Positions 15,838 through 23,290 of a DNA stretch of 25,856 bases are shown one piece after another (the first letter of the stretch is position 1; the number at the start of each line of letters is the position of its first letter). Location: NCBI GenBank assembly GCA_023416135.1, contig JAEZIF010000197.1, positions 1-25,856 on the forward strand, read 5' to 3'. Position numbers and translations under genes: made by a program. Origin of the DNA: Pseudomonadota bacterium. Its GTDB lineage: Bacteria; Pseudomonadota; Alphaproteobacteria; Reyranellales; Reyranellaceae. A model generated the notes under the pieces. It did not search any database, had not been told where the DNA came from, and worked only from the letters and a program-made list of their open reading frames with translations.

Positions 15838-16901
15838 GCGGCGAACACCCGCAGCCGGTCAGGTGGCAGCGCCACGTCGAGATGACTGCCGGTCTGCACG
15901 CCGAGATCACGGATGAGGTTCGACGAGAAATCGGCGGTCAGTGCGACCCGCGGCTCGGACCGCACCTTGAGATTGGCGCGGCAGAAGGCGCCGACGAAGT
16001 CGATGTCGGCGACCTCGATAGGGACGCGGTTGACGACGTCGGCCGGCAGATCGCGGACCTTCACGTCCTCCGGCCGGATGCAGACCCGCACGTCCTTGCC
16101 GGGCGCCAGGCCCTCCTGCGGCAGGCAGGCAATGGAAAGACCGGCCACGGTGACGCGATCCGGCGTGGCGAGCCGGCCCGGCAGGAAGTTCATCGAGCCG
16201 ACGAAGTCGGCGACGAAGGAGGTCGTGGGCCTGCGGTAGATCTCCTGCGGCGGCCCCACCTGCTCGATCACGCCGTGGTTCATGACCACGATGCGGTCGG
16301 CCATGGTGAGCGCCTCCTCCTGGTCGTGCGTGACCAAGACGGTGGTGACGCCGAGGCTGCGCTGCAGCGCCTTGATCTCGTGGCGCAGCCGGAGCCGCAC
16401 GCGGGCATCGAGCGCCGACAATGGCTCGTCGAGCAGCAGCAGGCCCGGTGAGGTTGCGAGCGCGCGGGCTAGCGCCACGCGCTGCTGCTGGCCGCCCGAC
16501 AGCTGGGCAGGATACTTGCGCTCCGAAGCCGGCAGCCCGACGAGGCCGAGCAGCTCCTCGACCCTGGAAGCGATGTCGGCCCGCGGCATGCGCCGGTTCA
16601 CCAGGCCGTAGCCGACATTGTCGCCGACGTTGAGGTTGGGAAACAGCGCATAGGACTGGAAGACGATGCCGAAGTCGCGCTTGGCGGGCGGCAACGCCGA
16701 TACGTCCACGCCCATCTGGTGGATGGTGCCCGAGGTCTGCGGATCGAGGCCCGCGATCACCCGCAGCAACGTCGTCTTGCCGCAGCCGGAAGGGCCGAGG
16801 AAGCAGACGAACTCGCCCTGGTGGATATCGAGCGAGATGTTGTCCAACGCCGTGAACGTGCCGTAACGCTTGGTGAGGTCGCGGATCTCGAGGTACGCCA
16901 T
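15834..16901 (-). CDS. phnT2: 2-Aminoethylphosphonate-type ABC importer, ATPase
   Basis: The 355-residue ATPase powers the importer. All motifs are intact: Walker A GPSGCGKT (36-43), Q-loop Q82 (IVFQSYALFPN), signature LSGGQ (134-138), Walker B LLLLDEP (154-160), and switch H192 (LVTHDQEEA). The C-terminal extension (about 235-355, including VCIRPEDVKV) is the TOBE-type domain of the CysA/PotA/FbpC group. The ATG at 16901 gives the family start MAYLEIRDLTKRYG. An in-frame upstream extension would run into the binding-protein gene. It lies 20 bp after the binding-protein stop and overlaps the permease start by 4 bp. Confidence 0.93.
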   Translation of the reverse strand: MAYLEIRDLTKRYGTFTALDNISLDIHQGEFVCFLGPSGCGKTTLLRVIAGLDPQTSGTIHQMGVDVSALPPAKRDFGIVFQSYALFPNLNVGDNVGYGLVNRRMPRADIASRVEELLGLVGLPASERKYPAQLSGGQQQRVALARALATSPGLLLLDEPLSALDARVRLRLRHEIKALQRSLGVTTVLVTHDQEEALTMADRIVVMNHGVIEQVGPPQEIYRRPTTSFVADFVGSMNFLPGRLATPDRVTVAGLSIACLPQEGLAPGKDVRVCIRPEDVKVRDLPADVVNRVPIEVADIDFVGAFCRANLKVRSEPRVALTADFSSNLIRDLGVQTGSHLDVALPPDRLRVFAA

Positions 16902-16921
16902 GGGTCGATCCGCCGGGCGGT

Positions 16922-17965
16922 TTATTTTTTTGGTGCCGACTTGCCGTCGTAGCGCTTGGTCCATTCGGCGAGAATGCGCTCGCGGTTCTTGGCCATCCAC
17001 TCCATGTCGTTCTTGATCATGGCCTTCTCGGCGTTGGCCGGATAGTTCTGCGGCAGCGCCACCACGCCGTCATAGGCGACGACCGCATAGGTTTTGGCAT
17101 AGAGCTCGTTGGCCTTCTTGGTGACGGCCCAGTCGGCGAGCTTCTTGGCCGCGGCGAGATTCTTGGTTCCCTTCATGATGGCCGTGGCCTCGAGTTCCCA
17201 GCCCAGGCCCTCCTTGGGGACGATCAGGTCGACCGGAGCGCCCTTGCTCTTCTCCGAGGCGCCGCGCATGTCGAGCCCGATGCCAATCAGGCGCTCACCC
17301 TTGGCGGCCTGCACACAGGGTGCCGAGCCGGAGTGGATGTACTGGGCGATATTCTGGTGGAGCGCGTCCATGTACTTCCAGCCCGCCTCCTCGCCCATGA
17401 TCTGCAGCCAGGCGGCGATGGTGAGATAGCCGGTGCCCGACGAGGCCGGGTTCGGCATCACGATCGAATCCTTGTATTCGGGCTTGATGAGATCGGCCCA
17501 GCTTGCGGGCACCGCCTTGTTGCCCTTCTTGCCCTCTGCCGTGTTGAAGCAGATCAGCGAGAGGTAGGCATCCATGCCCACCCAGGTCTCGGGCGACTTG
17601 CCGCTCTTGAACATCGGCTTGATCTTGTCCGAGCCGGCCGGCGTGTAGGGATCGAGCATGCCCATGGTGCCGAACAGGGCGATGCTGGAAGCCGCCAGGC
17701 CCCAGATCACGTCGCCGCGCGGATTGTCCTTCTCGGCGATCAACTTGGCGGTGACGACGCCGGTCGAATCGCGCACCCAGGCGATCTCGATGTCCTTGTT
17801 GTCGGCCTCGAAGGCCTTCTTGAAGGGATCGAGCTGGTCGTTCTCCAGCGCGGTGTAGACCGTGAGCCTGGTCTTCTGCGCCATCGCCGGCAGGCCGAGC
17901 CCGACCGTGGCGACGGCCGCCAGGCCCGCCAAGGCCGCCCGGCGCATGAAAATGCTGCTGATCAT
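16922..17965 (-). CDS. phnS2: 2-Aminoethylphosphonate-type periplasmic binding protein
   Basis: The 347-residue precursor has a signal peptide with a cleavage site after AMA (about residue 29), then the mature start QKTRLTVYTALENDQLDPFK. The stretches DIEIAWVRDSTGVVTAKLIAEKDNP, DVIWGLAASSIALF and NPASSGTGYLTIAAWLQIMGEE are, from memory, hallmarks of the binding proteins annotated as 2-aminoethylphosphonate-specific (PhnS2, related to AepX), which deliver the ligand to the permease. Length is normal. It is the first gene of the importer operon, 85 bp after the MarR gene on the same strand. The presence of phnY in the window supports the substrate call. Ferric-iron binding proteins share the fold but lack these stretches. 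Confidence 0.88.
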   Translation of the reverse strand: MISSIFMRRAALAGLAAVATVGLGLPAMAQKTRLTVYTALENDQLDPFKKAFEADNKDIEIAWVRDSTGVVTAKLIAEKDNPRGDVIWGLAASSIALFGTMGMLDPYTPAGSDKIKPMFKSGKSPETWVGMDAYLSLICFNTAEGKKGNKAVPASWADLIKPEYKDSIVMPNPASSGTGYLTIAAWLQIMGEEAGWKYMDALHQNIAQYIHSGSAPCVQAAKGERLIGIGLDMRGASEKSKGAPVDLIVPKEGLGWELEATAIMKGTKNLAAAKKLADWAVTKKANELYAKTYAVVAYDGVVALPQNYPANAEKAMIKNDMEWMAKNRERILAEWTKRYDGKSAPKK

Positions 17966-18050
17966 CCTGTTCCCCCTCTCCCAGTAGACAAGCGCTACAA
18001 GCCCTACGTGACGCTGCCGTTACATCCGAGCCTTCCGCCCCATGAAAAAC

Positions 18051-18458
18051 TTACCGCGATCCGCGGTCGCCGGCCAGCGTCTCCGCCACGGTGCTGAGCC
18101 ACTGCCGCACAATGCGTTCCTCGTCCCGGCCGGCCAGGCCGGCAAGCTTCTCCTCGACCTCCTGCACACGCTCCCGGCAACGATTCAGCAGGGCCTTGCC
18201 CCGGGACGTCGCCGCCAGCTGCAGGATGCGGCCATGCACGGCGTGTGCCGACTTGGCCACCGCCCCACCCTTTTCCAGGTTGCCCACGATCACATTGATG
18301 GTCTGCGGCGTCAGGAAGGTCAGTCGCGCCAGTTCCGCCCCCGAGATGCCGGGATAGGCCACGATCATGGTGAGCACGCTGAACTGCGGCGGTGTGATGT
18401 CGAGGTCGGCCAGGGCCTTCTCCATGGCGGCCCGCACCGCCACGCTCGCCTGACGCAC
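18051..18458 (-). CDS. MarR-family transcriptional regulator (true start uncertain)
   Basis: The frame encodes a winged-helix MarR-type regulator: ISGAELARLTFLTPQTINVIVGNLEKGGAV forms the DNA-binding helices, a basic wing follows, and a C-terminal dimerisation helix ends the protein (ERVQEVEEKLAGL). The GTG at 18458 gives 135 residues but cuts into the first dimerisation helix. In the same frame just upstream lie conserved-looking residues (EGLLGYLVRQASVAVR). The frame is open back to the TAG of the monooxygenase gene without any ATG, GTG or TTG. A CTG at 18563 preceded by AAGGAG (9-nt spacing) would give 170 residues. A CTG start, or an indel that separated the real ATG, are both possible. 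It is tightly linked to the monooxygenase and lies just before the importer, either of which it may regulate. Confidence 0.82.
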   Translation of the reverse strand: MRQASVAVRAAMEKALADLDITPPQFSVLTMIVAYPGISGAELARLTFLTPQTINVIVGNLEKGGAVAKSAHAVHGRILQLAATSRGKALLNRCRERVQEVEEKLAGLAGRDEERIVRQWLSTVAETLAGDRGSR

Positions 18459-18578
18459 CAGGTAGCCGAGAAGGCCCTCGGGGCCGCGCTTGCCCTCGCC
18501 CGGCCTCGGTAAGGACGCGGCCGCAGGGGACCCTCCATGGACCAGCAGCTCGCGCGGTAGCAGAACGGTGAACTCCTT

Positions 18579-20060
18579 CTATTTCGTAAACACCATCGCG
18601 CGATCGCGCAGCGAGCCGTAGCGCAGGCTCATGATGTCGAGCGCGTAGTTCTGGTGGAGCCGCCAGGGTCGGCGCGCGCCCTGCTTGGGGAACGTGTCGA
18701 TGGCGCGCTTGATGTAGCCGGATGAGAAATCGACGAACGGCAGGCGCTCCATGGCCGGATCGTCGAGTCGCGGCGTGCACTGGCGCAGGCCGGCCTTCTG
18801 CATGTGATTGAGCAGTCGGCACACGTATTCGCAGACCAGGTCGGCCTTCAGCGTCCATGAGGCATTGGTGTACCCCGACACGACGGCGAGGTTGGGCACG
18901 TCGCTGTACATCATGCCCTTGTAGGAGACGGTATCGGCGGGATCGACGGTCTTGCCATCGACCGCTACGGTCATGCCGCCCATGAGCTGCAGCGCAAGCC
19001 CGGTCGCCGTGACGATCAGGTCGGCCTCGAGCTCGCTGCCCGACGTCAGGCGGATGCCGGTCTCGGTGAAGGTCTCGATCTCGTCGGTGACGACCGACAC
19101 CTGCTTGCGGCGGATAGCGCGGAACAGGTCGGCGTCGGGCACCAGGCACAGCCGCTGGTCCCAGGGCTTGTAGCGTGGCGTGAAATGGGCGGCGATGTCG
19201 TCGTCCGGCCCCAGGTAATGGCGCACGCCCTTCATGATCAGTTCCTTGGCGCGCTCGGGCCTGCGCTTGCACAGCTCATAGAAAAACATGCCCAGAAGGA
19301 CGTTCTTCCAGCGTGCCAGACCGTAGGCCAGGCCGAGCGGCAGGTATCGGCGCAGCCAGTTGGCGATCGCATCCTCGGCCGGCCGCGCCACGACATAGGT
19401 CGGCGAGCGCTGCAGCATGGTGACGTGCGTCGCGTCCCTGGCCATCTCGGGCACCAGGGTGACGGCGGTGGCGCCACTGCCGATGACCACGACCCGCTTG
19501 CCCTTGTAGTCGATGTCGTCGGTCCAGTTCTGCGGATGGACGATGCGGCCGCCGAAGCGCTCGACGCCGGGGAACGGCGGCAGGTAGCCTGCCGCGTAGT
19601 CGTAGTAGCCGCTGCACATCAGGAGAAAGCCACAGGTGATCGTGGTCCTGTGCTTCTCGGGCCCCTGCTCGATCTCGACCGTCCAGCGCGCGTCCGGGGT
19701 CGACCAGCGGGCCGCCACCACGCGATGCCCGTAGCGGATCCTGGCATCGATACCGTGATCGCTCGCAACCTCGCGGATGTAGGACAGGATCGACGGGCCG
19801 TCGGCGATCGCCTTGGCGTCCTTCCACGGGCGAAAGCAGTAGCCCAGCGTGTACATGTCGGAGTCCGAGCGGATGCCGGGATAGCGAAAGAGGTCCCAGG
19901 TGCCGCCGCTGGTCCGGCGCGCCTCGACGATGGCGTAGCTCTTGTCGGGGCACCTGCCCTGGAGATGCCAGGCGGCGCCGATGCCCGACAGCCCCGCGCC
20001 CACGATCAGGACGTCGAGATGTTCGATATCAGCACGTGCAAAGCCGGCACGGGTATCCAT
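18579..20060 (-). CDS. ethA: EthA-like Baeyer-Villiger monooxygenase (FAD/NADPH)
   Basis: The 493-residue flavoprotein would insert oxygen next to a ketone or oxidise sulfur, using FAD and NADPH. Visible are the FAD motif GAGLSG (21-26), the GGTWDLFRYPGIRSDSDMYTLG stretch, the Baeyer-Villiger fingerprint F169-x-G-x-x-x-H175-x-x-x-W179 followed by T180, and the NADPH motif GSGATA (194-199). Similarity to mycobacterial EthA is strong over the full length as I recall it (for example NPWDQRLCLVP-like and VGYTNASWTLKADLV-like segments). The ATG at 20060 has AGGG upstream and fits the EthA start. A longer in-frame version would run into the divergent cyclase gene. MarR follows at once after the stop. 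Mycobacterial EthA is controlled by a TetR protein, so a MarR partner would be a different arrangement. Confidence 0.92.
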   Translation of the reverse strand: MDTRAGFARADIEHLDVLIVGAGLSGIGAAWHLQGRCPDKSYAIVEARRTSGGTWDLFRYPGIRSDSDMYTLGYCFRPWKDAKAIADGPSILSYIREVASDHGIDARIRYGHRVVAARWSTPDARWTVEIEQGPEKHRTTITCGFLLMCSGYYDYAAGYLPPFPGVERFGGRIVHPQNWTDDIDYKGKRVVVIGSGATAVTLVPEMARDATHVTMLQRSPTYVVARPAEDAIANWLRRYLPLGLAYGLARWKNVLLGMFFYELCKRRPERAKELIMKGVRHYLGPDDDIAAHFTPRYKPWDQRLCLVPDADLFRAIRRKQVSVVTDEIETFTETGIRLTSGSELEADLIVTATGLALQLMGGMTVAVDGKTVDPADTVSYKGMMYSDVPNLAVVSGYTNASWTLKADLVCEYVCRLLNHMQKAGLRQCTPRLDDPAMERLPFVDFSSGYIKRAIDTFPKQGARRPWRLHQNYALDIMSLRYGSLRDRAMVFTK

Positions 20061-20163
20061 ATCCCTAAGATCAGCGAGGTGATCGGCCGGCGCAAGCCTG
20101 TGTCGGGCAACCATCTCGCGCAAAGGCAGGCGCGACGCTATCTTGCCGCCCGGAATTCGACGC
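20061..20163. promoter_or_regulatory. Divergent control region with an inverted repeat
   Basis: This 103-bp gap separates the monooxygenase and cyclase starts. Near the monooxygenase end, GATCA (20069-20073) and TGATC (20080-20084) form a perfect 5-bp inverted repeat with a 6-bp spacer, the shape of a binding site for a dimeric regulator such as MarR. I did not see a strong -35/-10 pair. Confidence 0.3.
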
Positions 20164-21909
20164 ATGAAAGACCAACGCACCGAACGAAGGCTCGCGGCCA
20201 TCCTGGCGGCCGATGTCGCCGGCTACAGCCGGCTGATGAGCCGTGACGAGGAAGGCACGCTGCACCGCCTGAAGTCCCATCTCGGTGAGCTGATCGAACC
20301 GCATATTGCCGCCCATCGCGGCCGCATCGTCAAGCGCACCGGCGACGGCCTGCTGGTCGATTTCGCCAGCGCCGTCGAGGCCGTGCGCTGCGCCGTCGCC
20401 ATCCAGGCCGGCATGGCCGACCGCAACCGCGGCGCCCCCGATGACGCGCGCATCGAATTCCGCATCGGCATCAACATGGGCGACGTCATCATCGAGGGCG
20501 AGGACATCTACGGCGACGGCGTCAACATCGCGGCCCGCCTCGAGGCGCTGGCCGAGCCCGGCGCCATCTTCGTGTCCCGCGCCGTGCGCGATTCGGTGCG
20601 CGACAAGCTCGGCATCGAGCTCGAGGATCTGGGCGAAAGGCCGGTGAAGAACATCGCCCGGCCGGTCCGCGTATTCCGCATCGGCCGGGGCAACGGCAAG
20701 GCGCGCCCGTCGGCGCCCGCGGTGCCGGACAAGCCCTCGATCGCCGTCCTGCCCTTCGCCAACATGAGCGGCGACGCCGAGCAGGAATATTTCAGCGACG
20801 GCATTTCCGAGGACCTGATCACCGACCTTTCCAAGGTCCAGGCGCTGTTCGTGATCGCCCGCAACTCCTCCTTCACCTACAAGGGCCGCTCGGTGAAGGT
20901 GCAGGAGATCGGGCGCGAGCTCGGCGTGCGCTTCGTGCTGGAGGGGTCGATCCGCAAGGCCGGCAATCGGGTGCGCATCACCGCCCAGCTCGTCGATGCC
21001 CAGAGCGGCGGCCATCTGTGGGCCGACCGTTTCGATCGCGAGCTGACCGACATCTTCGCCACCCAGGACGAGGTCGTGCACAAGATCGTCGAGGCGCTGG
21101 CCGTGAAGCTCAGCCGCGTCGAGGAGCAGGATCTCAAGCGCGGCGGCACCAAGAACCTCGAAGCCTACGAAAGCTGGCTGCGCGCCCGCCAGCTCCTCGG
21201 GGTCGGCACGCGCGAGACCATCGCCCAGGCCAAGGCACTGCATCGGCGGGCTCTCGAGCTCGATCCGAACTTCTCGGCGCCGCATGTCGGTCTCGCCTTC
21301 GCGTCGGTGTCCGACTACGTCAACGCCTGGATCGCCAATCCAGAGAGCGCGCTCGACGAAGGCGAGCGCTGGGCGCGGCGCGCCATCGAACTCGACGAGC
21401 GCCAACCCGGCGGCCATGTGGCCATGGGCAATGTGCGGGTCTGGCAACGCCGACACGACGAGGCGCTGACCGAACTCAATCGGGCGGTCGAGCTCGATCG
21501 GAACTACGCGCAAGGTCATGCCCTGCTCGGCATGGCCCTGATGTACTCGGGACGTCACAAGGAGGCGCTGGAATCGCTCGCCGTGGCAATGCGGCTCGAC
21601 CCCCTCTATCCCAACTTCCTGTTGCACCTGGCGGCGCAGGCTCATTTCAGCATGGCGCAGGACGAGATCGCCGTCGGCCACCTGGTCGAGCGCATCGCAC
21701 GCAATCCCAACACCGACGCCAGCCGCATGCTGCTGGCCGCCTCCTACGGACATCTCGGCAGGATCGAGGAGGCACGCGAAGCGTGGGCCGGGCTTCTCGA
21801 GGTCAATCCCGGCTTCTCGGTGCAGCAGCGCGAAGGCGTCCTGCCCTACAGGGACGCTCGCGATTTCCAGCGCATTGTCGACGGTCTCGCCAAGGCCGGC
21901 CTCCCGTAG
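20164..21909 (+). CDS. Class III adenylate cyclase with TolB-like and TPR domains
   Basis: The 581-residue protein starts with a class III cyclase domain (about 8-175). The two metal Asp are D17 (AADVAGYS) and D61 (RTGDGLL), the purine-selecting pair K57 and D114 favours ATP, and N121 and R125 in VNIAARLE are in place for catalysis, so it should make cAMP. A TolB-like segment follows (about 191-315, PSIAVLPFANMSG), then several TPR repeats (about 335-560, with LDPNF-like repeat ends). There is no signal peptide or obvious membrane helix. The ATG at 20164 gives the usual RRLAAILAADV start; an in-frame ATG 21 bp upstream is less likely. Such fusions are common as multiple paralogues in rhizobia-like genomes. 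The stimulus is unknown. Confidence 0.93.
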   Translation: MKDQRTERRLAAILAADVAGYSRLMSRDEEGTLHRLKSHLGELIEPHIAAHRGRIVKRTGDGLLVDFASAVEAVRCAVAIQAGMADRNRGAPDDARIEFRIGINMGDVIIEGEDIYGDGVNIAARLEALAEPGAIFVSRAVRDSVRDKLGIELEDLGERPVKNIARPVRVFRIGRGNGKARPSAPAVPDKPSIAVLPFANMSGDAEQEYFSDGISEDLITDLSKVQALFVIARNSSFTYKGRSVKVQEIGRELGVRFVLEGSIRKAGNRVRITAQLVDAQSGGHLWADRFDRELTDIFATQDEVVHKIVEALAVKLSRVEEQDLKRGGTKNLEAYESWLRARQLLGVGTRETIAQAKALHRRALELDPNFSAPHVGLAFASVSDYVNAWIANPESALDEGERWARRAIELDERQPGGHVAMGNVRVWQRRHDEALTELNRAVELDRNYAQGHALLGMALMYSGRHKEALESLAVAMRLDPLYPNFLLHLAAQAHFSMAQDEIAVGHLVERIARNPNTDASRMLLAASYGHLGRIEEAREAWAGLLEVNPGFSVQQREGVLPYRDARDFQRIVDGLAKAGLP

Positions 21910-21938
21910 AAGCCGCGCCGCGAGCGGCCTTACCGCAC

Positions 21939-21967
21939 TTCACCGGGCAACCCGCCAGTCGTATTAT
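21939..21967 (+). promoter_or_regulatory. Candidate sigma-70 promoter for the small secreted protein
   Basis: TTCACC (21939-21944) and TATTAT (21962-21967) are separated by exactly 17 bp and lie about 30 bp before a good ribosome-binding site (GGGGAGGAAG). Each box matches its consensus in four or five of six positions. It is the best promoter-like pair I noticed in the window. Confidence 0.45.
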
Positions 21968-21998
21968 TGCAGCGATAGTGTGGGGAGGAAGAAAGAAG

Positions 21999-22334
21999 AT
22001 GCGACCAGGGCTTGTGGCCGCCGTCGCGCTGCCCGTCGCCTTGTGGCTTCAGACGGGCGCCGCGGTCGCGCAATTCTGCGACAACCTCGAAGGCCAGGAT
22101 GTCAGGATTTCCGGCACCATCGACCGCATGGTCGAAGCGGCCGGCGTGATCTTCTTCCGCGACCGCAAGACGTCCTGCCAGTTCGGTATAGTCACCCATC
22201 GCAACGACAAGGGCTGCAAGGTCGGCGCCCAGGTCGAGGCTTCGGGCAGGCTGATCAAGAACAAGTTCCTGCCCGACACCTACGACATCGACCGCGGCAG
22301 CCGGCCGGCCAACGAAACGCTGACCTGCAAGTAG
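21999..22334 (+). CDS. Small secreted four-cysteine protein, function unknown
   Basis: The 111-residue precursor has a signal peptide (hydrophobic 5-18, AVA before Q25). The mature part begins QFCDNLEGQDVRISGTIDRM and has four Cys (C27, C60, C73, C110), which could form two disulfides in the periplasm. The VRISGTI and AQVEASGRLIK segments suggest a small beta-barrel such as an OB fold, but I do not recognise the family. A strong GGGGAGGAAGAAAGAAG leader precedes the ATG at 21999, and a promoter-like pair sits upstream, so it is probably expressed independently of the cyclase gene 89 bp before it. Confidence 0.75.
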   Translation: MRPGLVAAVALPVALWLQTGAAVAQFCDNLEGQDVRISGTIDRMVEAAGVIFFRDRKTSCQFGIVTHRNDKGCKVGAQVEASGRLIKNKFLPDTYDIDRGSRPANETLTCK

Positions 22335-22338
22335 TCGG

Positions 22339-22364
22339 GCCCTGCCGAACCAAGCAGAGGTTTT
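22339..22364. terminator. Weak terminator-like hairpin between convergent genes
   Basis: A short stem (CTGC/GCAG with possible flanking pairs beyond a mismatch) is followed on the plus strand by TTTT, in the 34-bp gap between the convergent secreted-protein and PEPM-family genes. The stem is short, so this is tentative. Confidence 0.3.
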
Positions 22365-22368
22365 CCGA

Positions 22369-23193
22369 TCAGTCCTTCATGAACGCATTGAGATCGGGCG
22401 TCGGGATCGACGTATCGAGATAGGTGAAGGTCCCCTTGTCCTTCACTTCCTTGGCCGCGTTCAGCAGGCCGGTCATCGCCGCGCGATAGAGCGAGGTCGC
22501 AAGGCTGATGCGCTTGACGCCGGCGGCTTCAAGCTCGGCGCGGCTGAAGGAGCGGCCCTTGATGCCGACCATGAAGTTGAACGGCTTGCCGATCGAGCCG
22601 CAGACCTTCTTCACGGCCTCGATGTCGGGCAGGCCGGGCGCGAACAGCACGTCGGCACCGGCCGCCTCGTACGCCTTCAGGCGCCTGATCACATCGTCGA
22701 GATCAGCGCGGCCGCGCAGGAAGCCCTCGGCGCGCGCGGTCAGCACGAAGGGAAACGGCAGCGCCCGCGCTGCCTTCACGGCAGCCGCGACGCGCGCCGC
22801 GGCAGCCTCGATGTCGTACAGCGGCTTGTCCTTGTCGCCCGTGGCGTCCTCGATCGAACCTCCGACCAGGCCGATCGCGGCCCCCTGCCGAATCGTTTCA
22901 GCCGCAGCGTCCGGCGCATCGCCAAAGCCCTTTTCGAGATCGGCCGCCACCGGCAGGTCGCAGGCGTCGACGATCTGCTTGGCATTGGCCAATGCCTCCT
23001 CGCGGGTGACCTTACCGTCCCGCTTGCCCATCACGCCTGCCTTGGCGCCGCTCGACGTGGCCAGCGCCTCGAAGCCGAGGCCGGCGAGCACGCGCGCCGA
23101 GCCGCCATCCCACGGGTTGGGAATGACGAACGCGCCCGGCGCCTCGTGCAGGGCGCGGAACTTCTTGGCTTTGTCGGCCTGGCTGACGGTCAT
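22369..23193 (-). CDS. Isocitrate lyase/PEP mutase superfamily enzyme
   Basis: The 274-residue TIM-barrel protein belongs to the isocitrate lyase/phosphoenolpyruvate mutase superfamily, enzymes that make or break C-C or C-P bonds in 2-oxo or hydroxy acids with Mg2+. The metal region D85-L-E87-KGFG and the following IED (E115, D116) are present. The K-R/K-CGH loop that carries the catalytic Cys of isocitrate and methylisocitrate lyases is absent (IEDATGDKDKPLYD instead), so those activities are unlikely. GKRDG around D59 is near the place of the gating-loop Asp of PEP mutase and phosphonopyruvate hydrolase. A strong GGAGGA precedes the ATG. It is the last gene in a minus-strand row that begins with phnY, so a phosphonate-linked role is attractive but unproven. 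Confidence 0.85.
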   Translation of the reverse strand: MTVSQADKAKKFRALHEAPGAFVIPNPWDGGSARVLAGLGFEALATSSGAKAGVMGKRDGKVTREEALANAKQIVDACDLPVAADLEKGFGDAPDAAAETIRQGAAIGLVGGSIEDATGDKDKPLYDIEAAAARVAAAVKAARALPFPFVLTARAEGFLRGRADLDDVIRRLKAYEAAGADVLFAPGLPDIEAVKKVCGSIGKPFNFMVGIKGRSFSRAELEAAGVKRISLATSLYRAAMTGLLNAAKEVKDKGTFTYLDTSIPTPDLNAFMKD

Positions 23194-23246
23194 GGCTGGC
23201 TTCCTCCGCTCGAAAAATGCGCGGGGAGTTTGTCGGCTGGGTCACC

Positions 23247-23261
23247 CCTCGCGCAACGAGG
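23247..23261 (-). other. Intercistronic hairpin between tctC-like and PEPM-family genes
   Basis: CCTCG and CGAGG form a perfect 5-bp stem with a 5-nt loop in the 97-bp gap between two same-strand genes. No U-tract follows. It may be a weak terminator, an mRNA-processing site, or chance. Confidence 0.25.
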
Positions 23262-23290
23262 ATTAGCGCGATCGTCGCTCATGCATGGGC

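Noticed and set aside
14203..15885. Long plus-strand open frame of 560 codons opposite the permease gene
   Set aside because: The product is a low-complexity His/Arg/Glu/Gln-rich sequence created by antisense reading of hydrophobic codons. The permease on the other strand has clear EAA loops and membrane helices.
16905..16930. GC-rich repeat followed by a T-rich run on the plus strand, resembling a rho-independent terminator
   Set aside because: It points along the plus strand, where no gene ends, and overlaps the final Lys codons and stop of the binding-protein gene transcribed the other way. It would also sit inside the importer operon.
20071..21753. Long minus-strand open frame of 560 codons opposite the cyclase gene
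   Set aside because: No family motifs, and it is antisense to a cyclase gene with intact catalytic residues.
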